From: JANSWY01 sp965228955
GTDB lineage: Bacteria; Bacteroidota; Bacteroidia; Cytophagales; Cyclobacteriaceae
NCBI GenBank assembly: GCA_965228955.1
Contig: OZ245848.1
Coordinates: 992,001 to 1,056,000, forward strand
DNA: 64,000 nt
Direction: 5' to 3'
Each line of letters starts with the position of its first letter. Position 1 is the first letter of the stretch. The notes below the pieces were generated by a model. It was not told the origin of the DNA and searched no databases. It saw only the letters and a list, made by a program, of their open reading frames with translations. Positions 49,917 to 58,717 of this stretch are shown here, piece after piece. The translations under genes and the position numbers were made by a program.

Positions 49917-52634
49917 GTGCAGGAGAAGTTTAAGATACCTATTAATACAATTGCGGTAGTTGGGATATTGATCCTGGTGGCATTCACGGTCATTTTTATT
50001 GTAATTAATAAAAGATCCAATGAAGCTACTGAGGAAATAGCAATTGAGTTAGCCACTAATATGACGGCTCGTCATGGTGATGAAATCAAATTTATTTTCG
50101 ATCAAGCCTTAATTTCAACGAAAGGTATAAACCAAGCCATTCTGGAAACAGATATGAATCATGGTCATGGTAGAGAATTCATCTTAAGGTTGCTAAAATC
50201 TCACCTTGAAAACAATCCGGAATTTTTAGGGATTTGGGTGGCTTTTGAACCGGACGCATTTGAAATTGATGAAAAGTATCTTGACAGTCCAGGCACAGAC
50301 TACACAGGTAGATTTGTCCCATATTATCATCGATTGGATGATAACATGGAATTGGATATTTGCTACAACCCAGATAATTACGATTACTACAAAAAGCCAA
50401 AAGCTACATTAAAGGACCAGTTGCTTCAACCTCTTACATATACTGTTGAAAGGAAAAAAGTAACAGTAGTGACTGTTAGCACACCAATTATTAAAGATGG
50501 AGAATTCAAAGGTGCGGTTGGAGTTGATTACAATCTGGCCGATCTCCAGGAAAAAATATCCGGATTAAAATTTAATGAAAAGGGTTACGCCAGTCTTGTT
50601 AGCAATGATGGATATATGGTGGCTCATCCTGATTCAACAAATGTTGGTAAGTTTTTTAGTTTTTTTCGTAACAACCCAAAAATATATTCAAGTCTACTAC
50701 TAGGTGAATCATATTACGATAAAGTATACGATGAAGGTGTGGATGAGGAGATATACAGGTTTATTAGCCCAATCTACATTCGTTTCAATGAGAACCCCTG
50801 GCTTTTGGTATTGAATATTCCACTGTCAACTTTGAATAAAGATTTTGTTCAGATTCGTAATTCAGTATTGTTAGTAGGAGTTTTGTCGATTTTCTTAATT
50901 CTTTCTCTCATTGCGTATTCAATATCAAGATGGAATCAGGAAGCGAAGGACAGGATGGATGCTCAGGCCCAATTGAGTGATTCATATGCTCAATTAATGT
51001 CCTACATGGAGGGTCCGGAATATGTAAATATTTATTCCCTTGATAGAAATTACTGTTACTTGAATTTTAATTCCTATCACAAAAAGGAAATGAAGAACTC
51101 ATTTAACGCTAAACCAGAAACAGGGAAAAACATCCTAAAACTATTCCCGCAATCCATAGCAGAAAATATTAAGCAGAACTATGATCGGGCATTAGATGGT
51201 GAACATTTCATTGTAACCTCAGAATATGACGGGAACTACTTCCAGCAGATATTCAATCCAATATATAACATGCACGATAAGGTTATTGGCTTGACCAGTA
51301 ACTTCATCAATATTACCGATAAAGTAAATGTGCAAAAGGAATTGGAAAAATATCGTGAGCATCTGGAGGAGTTGGTGGAAGAAAGAACTCAGGAGATTAC
51401 CAAACAAAAGGAGTTTTTCCAAAATATTATTGACCAAGATCCTAGCCAAATTTTTGTTCGAGATGCAATGGGACGTTATGTGATGCTAAACACAGCGTCA
51501 GCAAAAACGTTTCACCAGACTGTTGATGAATTAATAGGAAAGACAGTATTTGAAACTCACCATGATCACGAGGAAGCCAAAGAATTTGCTGAGGAGGATC
51601 GCCGGATATTGAAGGATGATTTGATCATTTCTTATGAGAGTCATGTAGTAAGCAGAGAAGGTGATGAAAGATGGTATTATGCCAATAAATCCAGGTTGAG
51701 GTTAGGCGAAGAGTATTTTGTGCTGGGAGTTTTTGTAGATATTACTCACCTGAAGAATACCGAAAGAAGATTGCAGTTGGCAAATAATGAGCTTAATGAC
51801 ACTGTAAACAAACTTAAAAACACTCAATTCAAACTAATAGAGTCTGAAAAGATGGCTTCACTGGGACAGTTAACTGCTGGTATTGCTCACGAGATCAATA
51901 ACCCAATCAACTTTGTCGCTGGAAATGTGAGTCCATTAATGCAAGATCTTCAGGATTTGAAAAAACTGGCGGAAGAGATAAGTGACATTAATGGTGATAG
52001 TGATGAGCCGCTTGACAAACTGAAGGAAATTATCAATAGCTATGATCTAAAGTTCGTTATTGAGGAAATGGAAATGCTCCTGAAAGGAGTAAAGGATGGA
52101 GCTGATAGGATTAATGGCATTGTTAAAAATTTAGGGACATTTGCAAGTCCAGAGGAAAAAGATCTCAGTCCTTACAATCTAATTGTTGGTTTAAACTCTA
52201 CCATGGAATTGGTACGCTATAATGTAAAGGACAGAATTACCTTCCAAACTGAATTTGACGATATTCCTACAATTAGCTGTTACCCAAATAAATTGAATCA
52301 GGTATTTCTAAACTTGATTAATAATGCTATCCAGGCAATACCAAAGCAGGGTAAAATTACTATTCAGGCCAAAAACCTTGATGAGGATAATATAGAAATC
52401 ACCATTTCTGATACAGGAGAAGGAATACCTGATGAGGTGAGATCAAAAATCTTTGATCCGTTCTTTACAACGAAAGAGGTTGGCAAAGGTACTGGTTTAG
52501 GGTTACCATTAAGTTTCAGTATTGTGGAACAACATGGTGGAAATCTTTCTTTTGAGTCTGAGTTGGGTAAGGGTACAACCTTTCGAGTGGTGTTACCTGC
52601 CAAGAAGCCAGCAAACCAAAATTCGCTGATTTAA
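49917..52634 (+). CDS. Cache-PAS-PAS hybrid-less sensor histidine kinase
   Basis: 905 residues from GTG 49917, the only start that keeps the first helix (about 8-30). A periplasmic dCache-type domain (about 35-310; GIWVAFEPDAFE, GYASLVSNDGYMVAHPD) is followed by a second helix (about 313-335), two PAS domains (about 350-480 and 500-625), a coiled coil, then HisKA with H658 in LTAGIAHEINNP and a HATPase domain (NLINNAIQAIP, DTGEGIPDE, FFTTKEVGKGTGLGL). No receiver or output domain and no cognate regulator adjacent. Senses a small molecule, unidentified. Confidence 0.92.
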   Translation: MQEKFKIPINTIAVVGILILVAFTVIFIVINKRSNEATEEIAIELATNMTARHGDEIKFIFDQALISTKGINQAILETDMNHGHGREFILRLLKSHLENNPEFLGIWVAFEPDAFEIDEKYLDSPGTDYTGRFVPYYHRLDDNMELDICYNPDNYDYYKKPKATLKDQLLQPLTYTVERKKVTVVTVSTPIIKDGEFKGAVGVDYNLADLQEKISGLKFNEKGYASLVSNDGYMVAHPDSTNVGKFFSFFRNNPKIYSSLLLGESYYDKVYDEGVDEEIYRFISPIYIRFNENPWLLVLNIPLSTLNKDFVQIRNSVLLVGVLSIFLILSLIAYSISRWNQEAKDRMDAQAQLSDSYAQLMSYMEGPEYVNIYSLDRNYCYLNFNSYHKKEMKNSFNAKPETGKNILKLFPQSIAENIKQNYDRALDGEHFIVTSEYDGNYFQQIFNPIYNMHDKVIGLTSNFINITDKVNVQKELEKYREHLEELVEERTQEITKQKEFFQNIIDQDPSQIFVRDAMGRYVMLNTASAKTFHQTVDELIGKTVFETHHDHEEAKEFAEEDRRILKDDLIISYESHVVSREGDERWYYANKSRLRLGEEYFVLGVFVDITHLKNTERRLQLANNELNDTVNKLKNTQFKLIESEKMASLGQLTAGIAHEINNPINFVAGNVSPLMQDLQDLKKLAEEISDINGDSDEPLDKLKEIINSYDLKFVIEEMEMLLKGVKDGADRINGIVKNLGTFASPEEKDLSPYNLIVGLNSTMELVRYNVKDRITFQTEFDDIPTISCYPNKLNQVFLNLINNAIQAIPKQGKITIQAKNLDEDNIEITISDTGEGIPDEVRSKIFDPFFTTKEVGKGTGLGLPLSFSIVEQHGGNLSFESELGKGTTFRVVLPAKKPANQNSLI

Positions 52635-52668
52635 TCCCCGTTTGATCATTAAATATTCCCATTCACTT

Positions 52669-52696
52669 ATTGTTCTTACTATTCTTTAAGAACAAT
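52669..52696. repeat. Inverted repeat covering the start codon of the next gene
   Basis: ATTGTTCTTA / TAAGAACAAT (52669-52678, 52687-52696) is a perfect 10-bp inverted repeat with an 8-base loop. The right arm includes the first two bases of the ATG at 52695. No T-tract follows on either strand, so it is not a terminator. Confidence 0.7.
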
Positions 52697-53180
52697 GATC
52701 ATATTAACGTGCACTGTAAACGTTAAACGACCAATGGACGTAGACTTAGGTCAAAAAATAGAGGGGATGTATGCCGGAGATTTGGTTTCTTCTGATGAGA
52801 AGAAGACCAAGGAATGTACCGTGCAAGTGAAGAGGCTCAGCAAAAAACTGATCAAATTAGATTTTTTGATGAAGGGGGATATGTACTCTTTCAGGGGTAT
52901 GTTGTCTGAGCATGAAGAGGGAACTTTGATGATCGCTCAGGAAAAGATTTCTGATGATTATATACTGAGTGGTGTTAGTGGGTTTCTTTACAAAAAACCA
53001 AATGTGCATGGAGGATATGTTAAACAATTAAACTCCTTCTATTTTCATGTGATATTAGATCATTTCAATGGAGATCATCAGGAAGTGTACTTTCTAGGTC
53101 AAAAACCTGGACACCCAAAGCCAAAAGGAAAGCTAAGAAAAGATAAAATTCTTCAAAGCTCACTGTCTTCTCTTAAGTAG
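52695..53180 (+). CDS. Small basic protein, unknown
   Basis: 161 residues, no signal peptide or membrane helix. Begins MIILTCTVNVKRPMDVDLGQ; alternative starts at Met14 or Met25 are possible. Beta-rich with lysine-rich C-terminus (PGHPKPKGKLRKDK). I recognise no family. Its start codon sits in an inverted repeat, so translation may be controlled. It overlaps the end of the convergent transglutaminase-like gene by 8 bases. Confidence 0.6.
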   Translation: MIILTCTVNVKRPMDVDLGQKIEGMYAGDLVSSDEKKTKECTVQVKRLSKKLIKLDFLMKGDMYSFRGMLSEHEEGTLMIAQEKISDDYILSGVSGFLYKKPNVHGGYVKQLNSFYFHVILDHFNGDHQEVYFLGQKPGHPKPKGKLRKDKILQSSLSSLK

Positions 53181-55071
53181 ACTTTACAAATACAATTTTT
53201 TGTTTATCAGCCCTGGCGCACTTTTCATAGAACTCGACATAGCTGTCGTATTCATCACTACTATAAACCCCTTTATTGATCCTGAATTCTCTATAATATT
53301 TCACTTCACCCTGATCCACTTCAATTCTTGATTCGTAATACCCATAGTTCGTTTCAATTATTTTGGGCTTAGGAATGTGTTCCGGTCGGATATTTTCTGG
53401 AATGTTAAAGATTACAGTATCTCGTTCCATTCTCCCATATCGAATTGTGAAATCAGTTTTTCGGTCGGAGACTTTATCTGGAATATTATGAATCTTATTT
53501 ACAAGATTTGGTTTAATAAAAAACCTTTTACCGGAGACTGAGGCCAAATGATTCACTTTGATGTTTGAATTCAAAACAAACCTGGGTACTCTGAGCTTCT
53601 CTTCTTCATAGTTAAAATCTAAAAGTGTAAGTCCGTTCAAATCGTACCATTCATTTATAAAATCTCTTTTTTCACGTTCGTCAATTCGAGAGAAGTGATC
53701 AATGTATTCATATGCAAGGGCTTCAAAGGTGCTCTTAATGTTTCCTTCAGCATGTCCATTTTCATCGATATTTACACTTATTTGTGTGGTCAATAAGTTG
53801 TTCTCTGTTGAATATGCCGGAGTATGCACTATTTGGCCACCCTTTTCATCTATTAACAGTACATCCCTATCTGATGTAAACTTACCCAAATAGCCGAATG
53901 GGTCTGTTTGACTGGTGCATTCTAACCAAATTGTGTCATTCTCTTGCGGTACACATAGAAACACATGATTGAATTGTTGACTTGGAAAGTCTTTGTCAAT
54001 TAACCTGGCATTCCTTCCAGCATTGACCAGTGTGTACATAGAAGGCACTCCAAGCTCTCTTAGTATCGTTTTGGTATAGAAGGTAAGTGCTTTGCAATCA
54101 CCATATCCTTTCTCAGCTACCGAAGAAGCCGGAAAGGGCTGCCAACCTCCTAAACCAAGTTGAATACTTACATATCGGGTATTCTTTTGCAAGTATGAAT
54201 AAACAATTTGAACAATCTTCTTTTGATCAGTTTCATTACCAATTAATGATTTAATCTCTGTCAGATGCTCGTCTGTAAGGTCGTCTCTACCAGCACTTAT
54301 ATTATTGATCCATTTGCCAAAACTTTCCCAGCTATCCATATTGCCTTGAAAGCCTTCAATTTCAAAGTCAGAAGGAGCTAGTTTAACTCGAGGTAAAGAA
54401 TTACTTCGATTTACACTGTAAGGTTCATACTCAATAGGTTTTAAGTATTTAACAGCCCAGAAGTATGTCTTTTCTTCCTCATTTGTGGTTACTTTAGGTT
54501 CACCAACCTTGTTCAGCTTATACCTTAACTTATAGTCTGTAGGAACAGAAACAGTTAATTCAGAACTTTGTACTGCTATGTCATGTGAAGGAACGGCATT
54601 CCAGGAAGGGAAAAATAATAATCCGTCATATGTCTGGCTATACTCCACTTCAATGGTATATGGATACTCCGTCTGTGTGAGATCTATATATTTCCCTCTG
54701 GCATCACTATACAGTGAAAAACCATCAAAGCCACTTATGTCCTTTATTTCGCTCTGTTTTACTTTTCTGATTTGTTTGCCACCAGCATCAAAAATGCGAG
54801 CATTTAATTGATTTACGGATCTAAGTTTGCTGTAATCGATATAGACTTTTGCCCAGCTTTTGCCTTTTGGATTTAATATGGTGATTGCATATTTGTTGTA
54901 ATAAACACCCCTTCCAATTGATTTTACCTCAAAATTGTTGATGTCGAGCCTCATCACAGCTTCAGCATTCTCCTTTAGGCTGTCTGGTATGCTAGAGACT
55001 CTGTAATCAAGCTGCCCAAAACTGCTGTAACTCAGTAGGCCGGTAATAAGAATTAGAAGGGCTCTATTCAT
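53173..55071 (-). CDS. DUF3857/transglutaminase-like protein, catalytic residues kept
   Basis: 632 residues with signal peptide MNRALLILITGLLSYSSFGQ. DUF3857 domain (about 55-215; KYAITILNPKGKSWAKVYIDY), then a transglutaminase-like domain with C326 in GYGDCKALTFYTK and H369 in QFNHVFLCV; the third position reads IWLECTSQ, a Glu for the usual Asp. A C-terminal DUF2569-like beta domain follows. Periplasmic, possibly a peptidase or crosslinking enzyme acting on envelope substrates. It is paired with the gene at 55074, with 2 bases between them. Confidence 0.85.
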   Translation of the reverse strand: MNRALLILITGLLSYSSFGQLDYRVSSIPDSLKENAEAVMRLDINNFEVKSIGRGVYYNKYAITILNPKGKSWAKVYIDYSKLRSVNQLNARIFDAGGKQIRKVKQSEIKDISGFDGFSLYSDARGKYIDLTQTEYPYTIEVEYSQTYDGLLFFPSWNAVPSHDIAVQSSELTVSVPTDYKLRYKLNKVGEPKVTTNEEEKTYFWAVKYLKPIEYEPYSVNRSNSLPRVKLAPSDFEIEGFQGNMDSWESFGKWINNISAGRDDLTDEHLTEIKSLIGNETDQKKIVQIVYSYLQKNTRYVSIQLGLGGWQPFPASSVAEKGYGDCKALTFYTKTILRELGVPSMYTLVNAGRNARLIDKDFPSQQFNHVFLCVPQENDTIWLECTSQTDPFGYLGKFTSDRDVLLIDEKGGQIVHTPAYSTENNLLTTQISVNIDENGHAEGNIKSTFEALAYEYIDHFSRIDEREKRDFINEWYDLNGLTLLDFNYEEEKLRVPRFVLNSNIKVNHLASVSGKRFFIKPNLVNKIHNIPDKVSDRKTDFTIRYGRMERDTVIFNIPENIRPEHIPKPKIIETNYGYYESRIEVDQGEVKYYREFRINKGVYSSDEYDSYVEFYEKCARADKQKIVFVKST

Positions 55072-55073
55072 AA

Positions 55074-57074
55074 TTAAGACTTTTTCTTTATTACAATTTG
55101 TTCAGACTGCTTCTGAATCATTAAATCAAAAAACTGCTTGATTCCTGAATATTCGTCAGGCAAGTAAAACGTTTTCTTCAGTTTAAATATCCCAACAACA
55201 TTCACTTTGTCTCCCAATTGATTTACAGAAAGTTGAAACATAGCTGCTCTACCAGGTAATTGAAATACGGTTGATTCTGGAAGTTCCTCCACCTCATAAT
55301 TGTCTGGGATAGTGAGTTCAAGTAAGTATTTGCGTGAAAAGCCACTTGGAAAATCTATTGGTTGAATTCTTGTTTCACTTTTAAATGGATTTTCTCCATA
55401 TGCATCATAAAGTTGCAAAGGCAAATAAATGATATCAGCATCCTGGTTTTCGTCATTGCTGATGGTGAAATTAGAAAGCACTTCTGAGTATATGTCATCA
55501 ATTCCTTCTACCGAAGTTTCGGAAACACTCCAATCCAATAAACTTTCATCGATTTTGGTGAAATATTTATCTTCACCATCATTCTGGATATCATTCCTAA
55601 CAGACCTTCCATTTGAGCCTCGGCTCTTAAGTATAACCTCCCCATTAGTGCTTCCATCCTCAGCCAGATTAAGTTTGATCTGAACGATTTTCTCGTTTTT
55701 ATGAGCCGATTTTAAAGGAACCCAACCTGGGTTTGTAGATGAAAGTCTCCATCCATTACCATTTAAGCATTTTTGTGGTAGCATTCCAAATGGCAGACTT
55801 TTTCTTGTTGCATCCAATAGTACTCCACCATTACCTGATTCCAGATAACATAAAACGTAATTCAGCTTGTCTTTATTCGGATAAATTGGATGTGGCTTGC
55901 CATGATCTCTTGTTCCAAGAAGTACTGGATCAGCTTTATATCCCGCTTCTCTCAGCATCATAACCAACAACAAATTCAGGTTCGCTGAATTTCCCTTCTT
56001 TTCCCTGAATGTTTCTTTCAAATTTCCAGGGTAAAGAGAGGTGAATCCATTCCATTCAAATTCATTTTTGACGTAGCTGTATATTGCCAGTGGCACCTCA
56101 TCTTCATTCTTACCTGATATAATTGAACTAACAGTTTCTTTAAGGAAGTTGGATTTGTTTAACGCTCCACCATAGTAGTCAGCATCCAATAAATCCTTAT
56201 TCATAGCTTCATAAGAACCTGCTACAAATTTTTGTGGTGACCCAGGGAAGTTGTGGGAGATCAATTGGAATCCAATCTTTGCCTTATAATCTTCAATTGA
56301 AGTCATATATGGTTCCTCCTTTAATGGAGTAACATTTTGAGCTGCCCACTTGTAAGTAGTGCTATTAGATGAGAAACTGTTAGTGCCACTGCTGGCTCTA
56401 CCTCCAGAAGCATTCTGATATTTATAAGTGAATGTCTCAACCTGATTACCTTCTTTGTTGATAACAAAAGGCACATAACCCTGGGAGATTCTTTGATAGT
56501 CCAGATACTCTAGTACCCTTAGGTTGTATTCTGTCCATACCGTAGGGATCTCACTTTGAAACTCCCATTCTCTAAGGTTCTGGATAAAATCAGAAGTGAT
56601 GCTATAACTGTACTCGATGATGCTACCTTCTTTGATGTTGGGGAAAGCGAATTTTTTGACTACCCAGTACTTATTTAACTGTTCTTCAAAAATCTCGGCA
56701 TTGGTTACTTTGGATTTTACAGTTTTTCCATCCTCATAGTTATAAGTGACAGCTCTGATGACACCTACTTTTTCTCTTGTATTGGTGGTAGCTTCATAAA
56801 AAGGAATCTCAATGTCCCCGTATTCATACCCTTCCTTTTTGTAAATTTTTATTCGTCTATGTCTTTCAAAAACGAACTGGAACCCATTCTCATCAGAATA
56901 TATGAAATAGGAATTTCCTTTGTCATAAAGTACTTCTGCTGCGGCTTCAGGCTCAATTAAACTTGCAGCCTGGACCAGTTCTTGCTCAGAGACCTTTCCA
57001 AATTTTACTTTATTCTGACCATAAGAAACAGATGAGACTAATAGAATTAGAGATAGTTTTATAAAAAATTTCAT
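55074..57074 (-). CDS. DUF3857/transglutaminase-like protein, catalytic Cys and His replaced
   Basis: 666 residues with signal peptide MKFFIKLSLILLVSSVSYGQ. Same domain order as its neighbour: DUF3857 (about 60-230; RHRRIKIYKKEGYEYGDI) then a transglutaminase-like fold. At the catalytic sites it reads KKGNSANLNLLL, S363 in place of Cys, and NYVLCYLE with N405 in place of His, while LLDATRK keeps the Asp. So it should be inactive as a transglutaminase and may be a binding partner of the downstream paralogue. Its promoter box TAACTTTG is at 57110-57117. Confidence 0.85.
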   Translation of the reverse strand: MKFFIKLSLILLVSSVSYGQNKVKFGKVSEQELVQAASLIEPEAAAEVLYDKGNSYFIYSDENGFQFVFERHRRIKIYKKEGYEYGDIEIPFYEATTNTREKVGVIRAVTYNYEDGKTVKSKVTNAEIFEEQLNKYWVVKKFAFPNIKEGSIIEYSYSITSDFIQNLREWEFQSEIPTVWTEYNLRVLEYLDYQRISQGYVPFVINKEGNQVETFTYKYQNASGGRASSGTNSFSSNSTTYKWAAQNVTPLKEEPYMTSIEDYKAKIGFQLISHNFPGSPQKFVAGSYEAMNKDLLDADYYGGALNKSNFLKETVSSIISGKNEDEVPLAIYSYVKNEFEWNGFTSLYPGNLKETFREKKGNSANLNLLLVMMLREAGYKADPVLLGTRDHGKPHPIYPNKDKLNYVLCYLESGNGGVLLDATRKSLPFGMLPQKCLNGNGWRLSSTNPGWVPLKSAHKNEKIVQIKLNLAEDGSTNGEVILKSRGSNGRSVRNDIQNDGEDKYFTKIDESLLDWSVSETSVEGIDDIYSEVLSNFTISNDENQDADIIYLPLQLYDAYGENPFKSETRIQPIDFPSGFSRKYLLELTIPDNYEVEELPESTVFQLPGRAAMFQLSVNQLGDKVNVVGIFKLKKTFYLPDEYSGIKQFFDLMIQKQSEQIVIKKKS

Positions 57075-57109
57075 GTTAAATAGTTTGATGAATCAACAGA
57101 TATTAGGTG

Positions 57110-57117
57110 CAAAGTTA
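57110..57117 (-). promoter_or_regulatory. -7 box for the DUF3857 gene pair
   Basis: TAACTTTG on the minus strand, a TAnnTTTG match about 36 bases upstream of the ATG at 57074. No clear -33. Confidence 0.45.
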
Positions 57118-57165
57118 AGAGTTATTTCTAAAATACTATTTTTACCACTTTAAAACTTAAGCATC

Positions 57166-57822
57166 GTGAAAATCAACTGGAAGGATCATTTAGTCAATCT
57201 TATAGTCGTTATCCTTGGTATTAGTATTGCCTATTGGCTAAATAATTGGAGCGAATCCAAAAAGCAAGCAAAGCTTGAACGGGTTTATTTAGAGGGCATT
57301 AAGAAAGATCTGGGTGAGGACATTGAGGAACTCCATTATCTCGTAGATTTTACGGAGAAGCAGATAAAGTCGCTTGATCGAATTACAGCATTTATTGCAA
57401 AACGGCAAGTTGCTGAGGATTCATTGACCAATGACCTATTTCAGGCGCAATATAACTTGCCATTCACACCACAAAATACCACATATCAGTCACTTATGTC
57501 GTCTGGTAAAATGGATATGATAAAGGATTTTGATCTAAGGTATAAGGTGATAGAGCTTTACAATCAAGGGCACGTTAGCCTGGAGATTTGGGATGACACA
57601 TGTGCGGATCAGATAGATGATTTTGTCAAGCCAATCGTATTTGAGGAAATGACTTTTACCGCCCCAAATAGGATTGATTTTTCATTATTCCAGAATAGGC
57701 AACTTTCAAACTCCTTCTTTGCGCTTAGATTTTTGCAGAGTCAAAGAGTACAAAACCTTAAACGAATGACCCAGGCTACAGACAGTCTGATTCAAACTAT
57801 AGATATATATTTAGCTGATTAA
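57166..57822 (+). CDS. DUF6090-like single-helix membrane protein
   Basis: 218 residues starting at GTG 57166. The first 30 residues (WKDHLVNLIVVILGISIAYWLNNW) form a membrane anchor with the W-LNNW signature of a Bacteroidota family known as DUF6090; the rest is alpha-helical with MKDLGEDIEEL-like coil and repeated Tyr/Gln segments. Unknown role, probably inner-membrane with a cytoplasmic or periplasmic helical domain. Its end overlaps the convergent hydrolase gene by 12 bases. Confidence 0.75.
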   Translation: MKINWKDHLVNLIVVILGISIAYWLNNWSESKKQAKLERVYLEGIKKDLGEDIEELHYLVDFTEKQIKSLDRITAFIAKRQVAEDSLTNDLFQAQYNLPFTPQNTTYQSLMSSGKMDMIKDFDLRYKVIELYNQGHVSLEIWDDTCADQIDDFVKPIVFEEMTFTAPNRIDFSLFQNRQLSNSFFALRFLQSQRVQNLKRMTQATDSLIQTIDIYLAD

Positions 57823-58644
57823 TTTTTTGATCCAATCACCTAACATTTTGAAGACCTCATCTTTTTCAATGTCATTATGAGGTTCATGGTACACGTTGTT
57901 TAGGCTTTGAAAGCTAACATTGTCATTGGCGTTCTCAGCGAACTCTTTTGAGCCATCATGTGAAATTATTTTGTCTTCTGCCCCATGGTATACTAATGTA
58001 GGTACTGTCATCTTTGAGGCATTTTCAATTGCCCATATTCCAGACTCGTAGATACTCAAAAATAAACCTGCCGAAAGCTGGTTATGTACCAACGGATCAT
58101 TTGCATAGGCATCAACAACTTTCTGGTCCTTTGATAAGTGAGCTACTTCCATATCTGTATTTTCACGGTATCCAGGGAAGATGTTGTTCATGATTTTGGC
58201 CAACTTGACTTTGGAGGCCGGAGGTTCAAAAGCTAATCTTAGCCATGGTGAGGAAAGTATTACTCCTGTAATTTCTTTACTTTGATCTCTTAGCATGTAA
58301 TTAGCCACCTGGTTTCCCCCAAAGCTATGTCCCATTAGGAAAATAGGAAGGTCTGTGAAATCTTCGCGTGCGGTAACGAGAATCTCTTCAATGTCATGCA
58401 TTAGGAATTCATATCTCTTGGAGTGGCCTCTTCTTCCGGTGGATTTTCCATGGCCTCTGAGATCATAAGAGTAGACATTCAATGAAATTGAAGTAAAGAA
58501 TTCAGCTACATGGTTATAACGCTCCAAATGCTCTCCAAACCCATGAATTATACAAATGCAGGCAATTGGATTTTCGACAGTCCATTTTTTTGAATGAAGT
58601 GTTAATCCATCTCTCGTAATAATTTCGAAATACTCCTCGTTCAT
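57811..58644 (-). CDS. Alpha/beta hydrolase, monoacylglycerol lipase type
   Basis: 277 residues. Serine hydrolase elbow GHSFGG with S107, HGFGEHLERY (35-43, oxyanion region), DLRGHGKSTGRRGH, and late Asp and His in HGAEDKII and NNVYHEPHND. The HGFGEHxxRY and DLRGHGxSxGxRG motifs are those of monoglyceride lipase / lysophospholipase. Soluble, with no signal peptide. It is divergent from the patatin gene with 73 bases between starts; both act on lipid esters, which suggests a local lipid theme. Confidence 0.88.
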   Translation of the reverse strand: MNEEYFEIITRDGLTLHSKKWTVENPIACICIIHGFGEHLERYNHVAEFFTSISLNVYSYDLRGHGKSTGRRGHSKRYEFLMHDIEEILVTAREDFTDLPIFLMGHSFGGNQVANYMLRDQSKEITGVILSSPWLRLAFEPPASKVKLAKIMNNIFPGYRENTDMEVAHLSKDQKVVDAYANDPLVHNQLSAGLFLSIYESGIWAIENASKMTVPTLVYHGAEDKIISHDGSKEFAENANDNVSFQSLNNVYHEPHNDIEKDEVFKMLGDWIKKLIS

Positions 58645-58717
58645 CTTAAGAATTCTACTATTTTAGTAACGGTTGTAATATAATTAATTTCACAACTTTC
58701 GAAATCTACATAACCCA

